From NCBI GenBank assembly GCA_947561715.1, contig OX387203.1:16678001-16742000 (forward strand): DNA of 64,000 nucleotides. Direction: 5' to 3'. Position 1 is the stretch's first letter. Every line of letters starts with the position of its first letter. Shown in pieces: positions 47,601 to 60,400 of the stretch. This DNA comes from Ascidia mentula (Eukaryota > Chordata > Ascidiacea > Phlebobranchia > Ascidiidae). The position numbers and the translations under genes were made by a program. The notes below the pieces were generated by a model. It was not told where the DNA came from, did not search any database, and worked only from the letters and a program-made list of their open reading frames with translations.

Positions 47601-48215
47601 GTCGCCCAATGTATTTTCCAATGACATATTTCAAATCAAATTTTATTTATCAGGTTAATCTGTTACCCCTTTTAAGGAATGCTTAAAACGAATTCATACA
47701 AAGACAGAACTGACCTCAAAAAATTCCCCTTTTCGTTTGTCTTCCCAAAATGTTGGATGAATTTCCACAGTATGAATGTTTGGCCGACATGTAGGATCAT
47801 CGGCAACCATTCTTTTCAGCAGGTCACGGGTGGTTACTTTTTGTTCCATTGTCAGCAATGCAGAGTGTTCCAAACCATGGAATTTTGGGGCTTTTCTGCT
47901 TTGGAAATTGATTAGTGGTCTTGTTTCCCTTTGAAACATGGATCCTCCAATAGTAAGAACGTAGTAAATGTATTCACCGAGAGAAAATATATCCTGGCTC
48001 CTTATCTGAAAAACAATGTGATCCTGTTGATGTGTTTTTTTTGCAAAATTTGTTCTACTTACCATCAATTTGGAATTCTGTCTACTGGTGGTTGTACAGT
48101 CACCTTCTTTCTTTTGTAGGCAAATTTTGACGTATACAGAAAACGGGGTCAAGCATGTTAAAATAAGACAGGACCTGCGTTTTGCTAGGTCTACATCTTT
48201 TCGGGTCACTGCCAA
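44699..48215 (-). CDS. IRE1/RNase L-like kinase-KEN endoribonuclease, C-terminal exons
   Basis: Minus-strand exons: about 48,180-48,064 (start uncertain), 48,005-47,715, 45,316-45,119, 44,881-44,699, all phase 0 with GT-AG introns. The second exon is a kinase C-lobe (DIFSLGEYIYYVL, RDLLKRMVADDPTCRP, HPTFWEDKRKGEFFE). The last two form the KEN nuclease fold (FFEDVRRVLEIVDYI, IIREMRNK, LPKEE, FLANLPHLLIHCYEFF) and end at TAG. In IRE1 and RNase L this fold cleaves RNA after kinase-mediated dimerisation. Against human IRE1, Arg-Asn of RNK and the catalytic His (ATHAAQLP) appear kept, while the active-site Tyr position is His. The uncertain exon reads KDVDLAKR where DFG would be expected. N-lobe and sensor exons were not identified. 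Confidence 0.75.
45866..47265. repeat. 150-bp minisatellite in nuclease-gene intron, left arm
   Basis: About 9 tandem copies of a 149-150 bp unit, starting CGGTTGCCACGTAAACTACT at 45,882, 46,032, 46,182, 46,331, 46,481, 46,631, 46,780, 46,930, 47,079 and 47,229. Units differ by only a few bases. It fills most of the 2.4-kb intron. Confidence 0.95.
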
Positions 48216-50264
48216 ACGGTATGCGTTATTAGTCTACACTGACTAAACCAGTACAATGTATACTGTTTTTTTCATAGTTAATTCCACCTTCAGCGTCAAT
48301 ATGTTTTAATTTTTATAAGATTTTCATTTTTATATCGCACTTATTTTTTTGTGCATCGTTTAGAGTACAAGTTTCTTTGGGGGTACACGTCCCTTCAGGA
48401 GCCGTAGTGTTGGATATATCTGACGGGAGATTGTATTTCTTGTGCCTGAAATTAAATATTGAAGTGCAACCATGCAACAAAATGTTATAAGCTTATTTTA
48501 CCTCGATTTGTATGATCTTCATCCTAGGTTTGGATTCCGCTGTGATAAAATAAACTAATTTCAAAAAACACAATAATGCAGCAGTTTCGTGCAACACTAA
48601 CAACTTTTGGATACTATCACATTATGCATTATGTATCTACATGAGAACTTGACGCATGGCAGACAACAACATATTGGAAGAAATGTTTATTTTTAAGAAA
48701 GGTTACTTTTCAAACTTTTATGAAAGGTTGCCGTATTTTTCAAGTTATTTTTCAGAAAACATCATGCAAGTATTACCGTTATAGAACAGGAAATTAACGT
48801 GACACTACCGCATGAATAATTGTATTTTGTAACAAAGTAAAAATTGTAACAAAGTATTTTAACGGAAGGTCATTTAAATAGTCGTCACTTGGTGGTCATG
48901 GACAAAGTGAATGATTGGCCGAATTGTTCCATCATCGTACTTACCATGATTGTCGTCATCAAATTGGACGACCAAGGTGGATGCCAGACAACCCATACTA
49001 AGTGTAAACACTTCAACTTTCACTGAACCAAACTTTCTGATGACATAGATCCCTGCCGTACAAGCCACTGCCTCCATCGCGCCACCTAGTGTATTGTTTA
49101 CAAATGGATCTCAGGTCAAAGACCCACTGGTTAAGGCAAGTCGGTAATAAACCAAGCTGAGGAATACTAAGATTAACGAAAAGCCATGCATACAACGACA
49201 TGATCTTCCAATTTGGTGCCTAAAATTACGGGTTAATGTAGCGAGATACGAAACCTCAGGATTCTGGGCACTCGCTGACATTCCTGTCTGCAGCTCACTA
49301 TAAAAACATTATTGGCTTTATACTGCTATTTTTGCTGCCAGGCATACTATTTAATCAAAATCGTTCTTCTGGCATTTAAGTTTCTGAAGTTATTTATTCG
49401 AAACCGACGTTTCGTCTGCTATCCGGCGTGACTTCCATAGGGTAATGTCATCATATTGCATCGGTGTAAACCTGCGGCCGTACGGCCGCAATTAAAATAT
49501 ATGCATTGGCGACCGTCGTTGCTTCTAAAACTTGTTTTTAAAACAGCCATTGAATAATTCGATATGTCATTACATTGTAATATACATAATTTGGCAAATG
49601 TAAATAATAAATAGTGCACATTTTTCAGGTATGGAATCATTTCCATTACTTTCAAATAATGCCCACGTCAACTTGTCGTAATTATCAGGAGTATATCGTT
49701 GGTAACGCAGTATATTCAGTGGCGGACGTTAGCACACAGTAGTATATGTGGATATGTGGCTGATACCAAAAATGCATCCAGAGGTATTTTAGTTCGGATA
49801 ACCTCGTGACTCACTGGAAACGCAGATTGTGTCATAAAATAGGTCGACCGAATATTTAATTATCTTCCGTGCAATAAGTTAATGTGGGTTTGCAGCGTGA
49901 TTGGTATGTGACTTTAATAAAAAAAAAACAGTTGTTGCCAGAAAAACACAACATAATAATTGCAAATATGATGTTAACACTACAGAAACGTGGGGTCAGG
50001 GACCACTAATTGAAATGTGTGACGTCACGAAGGTTTTGTTAAAACATTTTTTCAAGATCAGTAACGAACAACATTCTGCCCCAGGCATCAGTGCAGATTC
50101 TTTTGTCATTTGTCTGACTCAAACATGTTTGTTGCATTCGGGCAAATTTGAAACGTGAACTCCAACGCCAATCGTTTGTAACGTTGTAATCATGCTTTTT
50201 GTTTTTGTTTAAAACTAAAGCCATGTAATCTTTCACACTTTCACACTTTAACGGTTTGTTCTTT
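48130..50264. other. Spacer DNA, possible upstream exons of the left nuclease gene
   Basis: An acceptor-like TTTCAG/GCACAAG at plus 48,448-48,439 (minus strand) precedes a block also found at 38.2 kb. A minus-strand stretch at 48,935-49,077 (GIYVIRKFGSVKVEVF) ends in GTAAGT. Both may be exons but no domain was recognised. The rest shows nothing supportable. Confidence 0.3.
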
Positions 50265-53200
50265 AGACAAATTCTACGAAACAATGCCATACATAACGTT
50301 GTCGTGAAACACCTTTTTGCTATTCAGTCACAATTTACGCTTCCGCTGGAATTTTATTCTACGCAAAAAATATAATATTTTTTTATTTCTTTCCTAGCTT
50401 TTTATATTATTTATGGTGCAATCGATCAAAGTGGAGTAAATATATACGTAAGCCACAAGCGAAACGTTGCGCGTCATCTCCTCCGCTGCGGTGAATAAAC
50501 ATTCATAGACCATCCATAAACCTCAGTTACTCTGTGACGTTTGGTCCAGAAATAAATGTAAGTACATGCATACGATGAACAAACTCTCCATTGTTAGTGA
50601 TCTGCTTTGTAATTGTCTATATATAACCACCTGAAAGTCGTTGGTATTAAACATTACTGGGCCTTGCACGCATGTTCAAGTCTCCTTACCGTGTTTACTG
50701 CATACTTGTGATTGCAGTGTTATGATGAAGTCATGCAGTGTCTGGTACATGAGTTCTTTGGTCTGGGACGAAATTAGAAGCTGAAGTAGGTGCTTGGCGG
50801 TGCGTGTCGCGATTACTAAAATTATCTACTGCCGCAAAAACCTGCATTTGAAAATTACAAACGCGTCTTTAACGAAACCTCTGGGATCCTATTTTGCGAA
50901 GATTGAACGCAAATAATATTTATTTAAACGCGAAGAAATTTTGGAATTACATTTGTTAACACCTATTTATAAAAGTCGTAAAGTTCAAACCTGAACAATA
51001 ATAGTTGAATAGGTTTAATATTCCGAATGGCTCCGATAATTCCTTGTGTTACAAGTGAGAACAACAACGCGCTGTGGAAGAAATGTGTTGTAACGTTTGT
51101 GACGTCATAAGAACCGTTTTGATTCATTTTTTTATTCACTAATAACAGCACATTTATAATGAATTAAATCAAAATTCGCTTGTTTTATTAGGAAGGCATA
51201 AGATGTCACCGAATATTATTGTTCTACATCCGATGTGATATTACATTTAAAAGGGAAATTGGCATTTCATCTAACGCAAGAAGTGGAAAACAAATAATAC
51301 AAAATAAAGTAGCGATTGATGAGTGCAAATAAAACCACACATCACAACGATACAATAAATATTGGGTAACTTCAATGATAACAAGCTTATCGCGAAAAAC
51401 ACTCTAACAACAAAATCCATATTTATTCTTTCAGTCTATCGTCTTTTTGAAAAACAGTGTATATTTGTTGCGTTTCAACGACAGAACGAACTGTCAAACA
51501 ATAACTGGTTAGCCGGTCGGACGTGGCCGCACTATTAAATTAAGTAACGTTGAGTTAAGTATGGGAGAAGTGAAGAAACTTTTTGTCAATAACTTGCCTA
51601 AAAACTTCGATCTGAGCGAAATATTAATACGATCAGAACCGAAAAGTTCAACATTTTGCCCCCAGGCTTCAATGCAGATATTTACGTCATTTTGTCTGAC
51701 ACGCGCAGGCAATTTCGGTCTTGCTGCATTCGGGCAACTTTCACACGTAAATTTCAATGCGAAACATTTGTCCCGTTGTTAAATAGCCAGAGAATCGTTT
51801 TTGCCTAAGCGGTTTGGCTTTTCCACATTTTCTGTAAATCACTATCATCCATGTTGCGCGACTATTTGGAGTAAAATTACTCTTGCAAGAAAAACGTTTG
51901 CGCATCACCACTGCTGCAATGTCTGCTCTTATCATAGAAAGTTTGAAACATTAAATATTCTGTCATAGATGCGCGTTGAAATTACCTCATTTTTATTCAC
52001 ATATTTATGAAGTCATTCAGTACCTGGTACAAGATTAATCTCAGGTTGTTGGGTGGGAGACAAAATTAGAATATAAAGTAGGTGCTTGGTTCTGCGTGTC
52101 GCGATTTCTAAAAGTAGAAACAACTTCACATCATGTGGTTGGGAAGATACCTGCTACGTGTTTAGTGGTAATGCAGTTTTTCTATAAAGCCGGGGTCTTG
52201 CAGCAGTTTGTCCGCATTCAGTTTACCGGGAAAAGTAGGTATCGAGAGGCAGCTGAGCAAAGTGTTAAAAATTATTGCAAGGTCTAAGCAACTAGGATTC
52301 AAATTAATTGGGTCGTATTACTTTTAAAAAATTGTCGAATAACATTGGTAGATCACAAAGTAATCTTAATTAGCAACTTCTTAGGTTTGGCGTTTATCTA
52401 TAACGTAAGTCGTAACTGTTTGACGTTGCATTTCTCGATAACACGAAGCGTATACGTCTAATGTACAACAGGTTATCTTGCGCTAGATATAATGCAAGTT
52501 TACAATTGTTTGGCCAAACACAAACCAACGACGTAAGCGGAATGATGTGGTAACAATAGTGTGATGTTTATGTCATGTTTATAGTTCGATTGGGAGCGTA
52601 ATCGCTTTTTAGATTTGTGGAAAAATTAAAGATGCTGGTGTATACCGTTGTCATAGCAACTAAGCGTGGGAGTGGCGCACCTAGTGGCATTACTTGCAAG
52701 TTAATTGTTGCGAAGTATTATAGTTGGCTCACATTGTTAGTAACTTCATGAGTGGGATTTATTGCAACAAGTTAAATCAGTAACTATCATCAATCATTTT
52801 ATGTCATATTGTTTTTTAATTAGAATAATTTCTTTGTCGTTCTAGAATTTGACGATAATAGGAAAAACTTTGAAATGGGAATTATTTCGCTCTTTTGTTT
52901 GTGCCTAGTTGTTACAGGTATTTTTTTATTACTTTAAGTCGTTATGTGTTATTACAAGACATATCACACGTTATACTTGTGTAGGTGGAGGATCATCATC
53001 TTGCCGACCATCAGCTTATAGTGGAAACCTAGGTACTTTCCGAATCTCATCATCCTGCACAAGCTATGGGCACGTTTTATCAACTGGAAACGGTGGCACT
53101 GCTGCAATACATTTCTACTACAACACACTCGGCAACAACATTTGTTCGGTGAAAATACTCGCTCTGTTGTTCTACTAAACCAACCTTAATTTTAAGTGGT

Positions 53201-54652
53201 AGAAGGTCTTACCTGAACCAAACTTATCACTACAAGTTAATAAATATTTCCTTTCGCTACCGAAAGAAACAAAAATAATAATAATGACGATAAATTCTAA
53301 TGTTATTTTCACGGATCGTAAACACCACTGTAACATTTGTGGTTGCTTTTAATTTGACACTTTTTTAAAATATATAAAAGAGAAGGTGGTTTTATTATGT
53401 TCTGATATTGATGTTAAAACGACCTTAAAGCGAACCTTAGACACAACTCATTCATGCGGAACAGCTTACGTAATAACCTTTTGGTACAAAATATAAAGTA
53501 TTCTCTTCTGTTAAATCTTATTTTGCTCTGCAACTTGTTAATCTCCAACGATATGTAAACAACTACATCAAGACGTGCCAATCTTTTAATAGTCAACTGA
53601 CAACCGAACGTAAACCGAAAAATTCAATTCCACGCATGCAAAATATTGAGATATAAAATAGAATTTGTTTGGGATGCGAATACTGGATCATGTGGAACAG
53701 GGAATTCTCCGTTTTTCATACTAACACAAGGTATGCTACGTTATACTTTTACTGTAGGTTTACGAAGGAAGCAACACAAACGGTGCCTTGTTAGGAACGT
53801 TTACTGGTGATGGAAGCTCAACAGGAATTGTGAAATCAGAAACCGGTTCCATGTATTTGAGTTGTCCCACGTTGCGAGGCATGTCTTCAAGTTCACAACC
53901 CCTATATTCATTCATAAAAGGTAAGAAATTGAAACCAAACAACGCAAGAAACATGCAGGAAAATTATTTTGACCATGATTAGTTAATTAATGTTAAGACG
54001 TAACGGCATTCATTATTGATCAAATTTTTAACTTAGTTTGTAATTTTTTTGGCTTTGATTTGAAAATTACGAACCATTGGGAATTAATATTTTTCCAGCC
54101 CCCGAGGTTTGAATAAGTTTTATGCGCCAATAATTTTAAAGTTGGTGATAAAAGAAATGTCATTAAAGAAATTTTGACAAAAACTTAAACTCTCGGTAGA
54201 CTCTTCGTAAGGCTTCGATGGATTCAGATAATGCCATGATTTCCCTAATTCTAACATGCTTAAACATACACTGGACACATAAACTTTTGAAAAGAAACAA
54301 ATATTTAATTTCGAAACCAAATTGATCGAAAAACTTCTGCAAAAAAAAACTACCCACACAAAACACAAAATGTGGTGAAATTATTTGGTTTAATTGGAGT
54401 CAGATCTAAGCTGTATTGATGCCACTTTCACCTAACGTCCGGGCTAGATACGAAAAATATAGAGCTGTGGCTTTCCAGGCGTCCTCCGCCCTTTACGCTG
54501 AAATATAGTAACTCTCCGGTCTAACGTATATAGTGGATACCTACCCTTATGCGCGAGCTCACAACGAGCCCGACTAGCTTCACATATGTGCAGGTGACCA
54601 TCACCGTATATCAGAAGTACGCATCACAAACATATATTTATTTGTCGACACC

Positions 54653-54700
54653 GGGATTCGAACCGAGGATATTCTGCCATCGCACCACGATCAGATTAAA
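54653..54700 (-). repeat. tRNA-derived SINE remnant
   Basis: The minus strand shows GGTTCGAATCCCGGTGTCGAC, a canonical box B with tail, after a tRNA-like TGGTGCGATGGCAGAATATC. It lies in the intron between the first and second CUB-like regions. Confidence 0.4.
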
Positions 54701-55133
54701 AAATTATGTTTATGAATCATTTTTAACCTAGTTGACACTAAGTGTTTTTCTAATAAGTCATCAATTTCTTGTCCAGTATATTTAAGGCTGCAACGTTTTT
54801 GTTTCTGTAGAATATTAAGGAATCGGATACTGGAAAAACGTTTAATACAACATGCATTTGAAATTAAAATACAGTATTTTCGTCAAAATTGGAGATTGAA
54901 TTTAAACTGAAGTTAACCCAAAGTTTGACCAAAGCTATCGATACGACTGCTCGTCGGTTAGCTGCTGCGTGCCGTTAATTACTTGTCGCTTTTGTGGGGT
55001 CGCGCAAACTAAATAGTTGGGATTAATCCACTTTTACCCATGAATACCTAGTTTGGTACCCAGGGCGTGTCTGCAACTGAATAATCACCACAAAGTCTCT
55101 CCGCTTGGCTATTTACCTCACAAGTAACTGATG

Positions 55134-55185
55134 TTGCACTGATAAGACCTAGCAAGTCGAAACTGTGGCTTTTTCGGCAGCTGTT
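55134..55185 (+). repeat. Hammerhead-type repeat, core-mutated member
   Basis: CTGATAA (55,139-55,145), GAC/GTC helix II and GAAAC resemble the 43.4-kb ribozyme, but the core G8 position is A, so cleavage activity is not expected. Upstream 55,060-55,110 also aligns with the element. Confidence 0.5.
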
Positions 55186-57488
55186 TTATAAACAAATGGT
55201 CTTGCACAGATGATCTTCTATTGAATAAACACAACACAGTATAAGCACTTTTTCATCAATATGCGACTGTTCAGTTGTAATTTAGGGAAACAATTTCAAA
55301 GTTGAATCCATAGTCGTGTTGGGGTCGAATACACCGCACTTGTCCGATTCGACAATCTGATTAACATAATTTATATAAACTTATCCTAGCATGTGAATCA
55401 TGAAATGTTGCTTAGTTAACGAAAATTCTTGTGATTCGGAGTTGAACGTGGACGATCTTCCAACAACTCTTCTTCTCCCAACTTCTAGCAGTGGGAAGTT
55501 GTTACAAGGCCTAGCTTGTAATTATTCTGTAGCATGTCCAGTGAGATGTAATTTCACAATATCGATTACCGCTGTTCATTCTCACTTTGGGAATAATCAG
55601 GGCTACCCGGACGGTTTGTACGTAAGTTACAATTTCAATTTATGTTTCTTTTCAAAAGTAAAACAAAACGAAGATTATTTAATATTCTGCTAAATGTTGT
55701 TGAATAGATTTTATCCGATGATCCTTCACATCCTGGGGTAATTATTGTCAGGGATCAAACAATAAAACTTCAAGCCCGAAGAATTAACATTCAAATATTG
55801 GTTTATTACTCTGACACTCCTCATCCTTCAATCAACATCAACTCAGGTTTGTGTAAAAATCAACTTCGCAAAAGTTGTGAAGCCGAAGTAATGAATTGAA
55901 CAAGTTGAGCAACCGATCATACAAAGAAACTGACACACAAACCGATTACATATTTCATCAATGCGGACACTGTGTTGAGTGCAATACTCAGTGCGTGGAC
56001 GACATTGTTATTAGCCAGCGCAATTTTAAAACCAAATAATTTTCATGGACGTTTGCGATCTCTTGCATCGCTTTGCCTCCAATAACATGCGCTCCTTGTG
56101 TTTGCGAGCTCTTGCTTTGCTTTTCGATGCAAAGCTAAAAAAAATGACAGCTGTTTTAATTTTTCAAATTTCGAGTAATTAATGTAAACACAATATTCAG
56201 ATAGAATTACTGAGAATATTAATTAAGTGAATCTAGTGAGAAGAAATCATGTTTGGTGACCCAGGAATGATTTTGCTCTCAATTTAACACAATTTGAATC
56301 GTGAAAGGTGAAACTAGAAAATTATTTTATTTTTAGATTGCAAGATGTATAATGAAATGGAATGCAACACCAATTCTATCAAGTTAAAGTAAGATTTAAA
56401 AATATCAAATTTTAATGAGGATATCGCACTGTCATTCAGATGTCGGACATCTACATTTTATTAACTGGTTAAAAACATAAACCAAATGTTAAACTTGTAT
56501 AATTTTCTGTTTGTTTTAAGCTGTGAAATTAGCGACTCATTTTACAAGATCAACTTCGCCAATCTGAAGTTTATCGAAACAACTTTTGTTCCAGTGTCAG
56601 TTCCCATGGGTTGAAAAGATTGGAAGCAAAACGAGAAGATATTTTGTATATTTCAAATCATACAATGACAAGTCTAGATTCTCTGCCTAGAAACTGTAAA
56701 GCTGTAGCGACAAATCCTATTTTCCAATTTGGACTGGACGAGTGTCATTCAACTCTTGAGGTACTTATGTTTAGTAAACAAATATTGTGCGATGAACATC
56801 TGAATATATTAAAGGTGGCAGTAAATAATCTGGTCCGTAATACAGTTAATAGTAACATGGTTATTACGTACTGAAAGTGGGGTAATTTAACTGAAGGCAA
56901 CCTACTGACGTAATCTTAGTCAATAGATAAGTCTCGTGTTAGATTTGACTTTTCTTATCTACACTTGCTTTGCACGTTAACGACGCCAACTTCGTTAACA
57001 GTTTTGAACCAAGATATGAAGCGATCATAACATAAATGACGTCAATCACGCCACAAAATCTAAAAATGATAAGTTGTGTAATTCTGAGTAACCGCATAAT
57101 GGGTTGCGATTTTCTGAATAGTTTCTCTGAATTACTTTTAGAGAAAACCAAATTCAACTTAAGTTTTGTAAAGGAAGAGTTCATAATTATCCTCTACTGA
57201 GATAAACCATGTCATGAACCTCCAAAAAACATTTAACAAATTGCACTTTCGACCAACTGAACAAAGAATTGTCTTTGTGATTAATTATTTAAATAAAATA
57301 TACTAAATATATTTTCAAAGAAATCCCAAAGCAACGTAAGCTTCATGTACCAAGTTCGCAATTACAAATTTACCACTCAAATTGTGAGAAGGACATCTTA
57401 CAATCCAATCTGGGAAATATCGTGCGTTATTCCAGGAATGTTAAACAGAGATATCAAAACTGCTTCTGGAGCAATATATTGCAACAAA

Positions 57489-60400
57489 CAAAATTTGCCT
57501 ACAAAAGAAAGAAGGTGACTGTACAACCACCAGTAGACAGAATTCCAAATTGATGGTAAGTAGAACAAATTTTGCAAAAAAAACACATCAACAGGATCAC
57601 ATTGTTTTTCAGATAAGGAGCCAGGATATATTTTCTCTCGGTGAATACATTTACTACGTTCTTACTATTGGAGGATCCATGTTTCAAAGGGAAACAAGAC
57701 CACTAATCAATTTCCAAAGCAGAAAAGCCCCAAAATTCCATGGTTTGGAACACTCTGCATTGCTGACAATGGAACAAAAAGTAACCACCCGTGACCTGCT
57801 GAAAAGAATGGTTGCCGATGATCCTACATGTCGGCCAAACATTCATACTGTGGAAATTCATCCAACATTTTGGGAAGACAAACGAAAAGGGGAATTTTTT
57901 GAGGTCAGTTCTGTCTTTGTATGAATTCGTTTTAAGCATTCCTTAAAAGGGGTAACAGATTAACCTGATAAATAAAATTTGATTTGAAATATGTCATTGG
58001 AAAATACATTGGGCGACTGTAGTTACATATAGTAGAAGGTTTAGACGGCTTCATAAAACAGGATACAAAAAAGCGCACATTACAATTTGGATAAAAACAA
58101 GTTTTTTATCATGATGATGAATATCAAATCATCATAAATTTCAAGACAAATTAACAAGTAAAAAGGAGACCGGTAAAACCGGACAGGTTACCGCTAATGT
58201 AAAGCTAATTTTCTTGAGGAAAATCACGCCTTGTCGTGAAAGGTGGTGGCGAAAGGTGATGCGCTACATCGCACGTTACGTGGCCACTCGGTTGTTCAAT
58301 GTATGTTGCAATAGGTAGCGTTTAGTTTAGGCATAGAGTTCCTAGGTGAACTTCAATCCTTTTCACATAAGTAGTTTACGTGGCAACCGATAGAGCATAG
58401 AATTCTTTTGGTTTAAGGCAGTTGCAACGTACCACTAAACAAGTCCTAGTCTTTTCTTTAATTATGCCCGGTCCTGGAACGAGGCACGGGACGTTAACTT
58501 CTGAATTCCTTTCCACATAAGTAGTTTACGTGGCAACCGATAGAGCATAGAATTCTTTTGGTTTAAGGCAGTTGCAACGTACCACTAAACAAGTCATAGT
58601 CTTTTCTTTAATTATGCCCGGTCCTGGAACGAGGCAGGGACGTTAACTTCTGAATTCCTTTCCACATAAGTAGTTTACGTGGCAACCGATAGAGCATAGA
58701 ATTCTTTTGGTTTAAGTCAGTTGCAACGTACCACTAAGCAAGTCATAGTCTTTTCTTTAATTATGCCCGGTCCTGGAACGAGGCAGGGAACGTTAACTTC
58801 TGAATTCCTTTCCACATAAGTAGTTTACGTGGCAACCGATAGAGCATAGAATTCTTTTGGTTTAAGGCAGTTGCAACGTACCACTAAGCAAGTCATAGTC
58901 TTTTCTTTAATTATGCCCGGTCCTGGAACGAGGCAGGGACGTTAACTTCTGAATTCCTTTCCACATAAGTAGTTTACGTGGCAACCGATAGAGCATAGAA
59001 TTCTTTTGGTTTAAGGCAGTTGCAACGTACCACTAAGCAAGTCATAGTCTTTTCTTTAATTATGCCCGGTCCTGGAACGAGGCAGGGAACGTTAACTTCT
59101 GAATTCCTTTCCACATAAGTAGTTTACGTGGCAACCGATAGAGCATAGAATTCTTTTGGTTTAAGGCAGTTGCAACGTACCACTAAGCAAGTCATAGTCT
59201 TTTCTTTAATTATGCCCGGTCCTGGAACGAGGCAGGGAACGTTAACTTCTGAATTCCTTTCCACATAAGTAGTTTACGTGGCAACCGATAGAGCATAGAA
59301 TTCTTTTGGTTTAAGGCAGTTGCAACGTACCACTAAGCAAGTCATAGTCTTTTCTTTAATTATGCCCGGTCCTGGAACGAGGCAGGGACGTTAACTTCTG
59401 AATTCCTTTCCACATAAGTAGTTTACGTGGCAACCGATAGAGCATAGAATTCTTTTGGTTTAAGGCAGTTGCAACGTACCACTAAGCAAGTCATAGTCTT
59501 TTCTTTAATTATGCCCGGTCCTGGAACGAGGCAGGGAACGTTAACTTCTGAATTCCTTTCCACATAAGTAGTTTACGTGGCAACCGATAGAGCATAGAAT
59601 TCTTTTGGTTTAAGGCAGTTGCAACGTACCACTAAGCAAGTCATAGTCTTTTCTTTAATTATGCCCGGTCCTGGAACGAGGCAGGGAACGTTAACTTCTG
59701 AATTCCTTTCCACATAAGCAGTTTACGTGGCAACCGATAAAGTATAGAATAGAATGTCCCAGCCTGGTCCTTACGGTGGACCGAGACAGGCAAATCGTGC
59801 ACTTGTCAAGCGACATAGTAGTAGACTAGAGTGACCGACTGCAACGCAGGCAGTCAAGAGAAGAGGAAACAATTTACGCTGTCACATAAACTAGCATTTA
59901 ACCGTTCATATGGGAAACAGGATTTACTTTATAATTTAGCTTGGTAATTATAAGATGGTTGCAGTTGCTTAACCCAATGGTTTTTTACAGAGGATTTGTG
60001 TAGTGTTGTCAAAAGGTCCGCAGCAACCTCTAAATATTCACGCCATGTGGTTGATAAACCCATATTTTCGAAATGTTTGCGCATTTTATAATATGCCCGA
60101 AAACATGCAAAGTTACAGAAGCAAGTTACAGCCTTGATTTACCGCAAACAAGAGCGCATCTTGACGTAAAAATTATACTTAAATTTCAGCAGGAGCAAAA
60201 AAAAAAAAAACGCAAAAGGTTCGCGACCAATCTGACGTAATTAAAAGGGGATCTGAAGAATGAGAACTACTGGCTAAACCATGTGCTTCTCTTTCTGGCA
60301 GGATGTAAGACGTGTTTTGGAAATTGTCGACTACATTGACAGAAAAAAGTTCAATATGTTCAATGAAGCTTATTTATCTGATTCACAATATAGTGGGAAA

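Larger units (their letters stand above)
41618..48129. repeat. Left arm of large palindrome
   Basis: Every position x pairs with 105,618 - x in the right arm. All compared landmarks keep this sum, so there is no net indel over 6,512 bp, and translated segments are identical. The inner edge is at 48,129. The outer edge is set by the window end, so the arm may be longer. Confidence 0.95.
50265..57477 (+). repeat. Segmental duplication, copy 2
   Basis: Partner of 26,627-32,879. It ends abruptly at GCAATAT inside exon 9 of the CUB/ZP gene. Confidence 0.85.
52875..57477 (+). pseudogene. Truncated second copy of the CUB/ZP gene (exons 1-9)
   Basis: Exons: 52875-52917, 52985-53148, 53758-53920, 55416-55621, 55708-55846, 56337-56388, 56595-56760 and 57321-57477 (cut). 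Lengths match copy 1 except the ZP-N exon, 166 nt here against 164 there, which reads NCKAVATNPIFQFGLDEC without interruption. Signal peptide MGIISLFCLCLVV. All ZP-C, EGF and TM exons are missing, because the copy runs into palindrome DNA. It could make only a secreted CUB fragment or nothing. Confidence 0.75.

Noticed and set aside
47679..47915. Plus-strand 78-codon frame over the kinase exon, and its mirror at 57,703-57,939
   Set aside because: It is antisense to the kinase C-lobe exon, which has clear domain similarity.
51561..51782. Short frame starting MGEVKKLFVNNLP, resembling an RRM RNP2 motif
   Set aside because: The copy at 27.7 kb is frame-disrupted, no RNP1 or rest of an RRM follows, and the segment is repeated non-coding DNA also seen near 50.05-50.16 kb.
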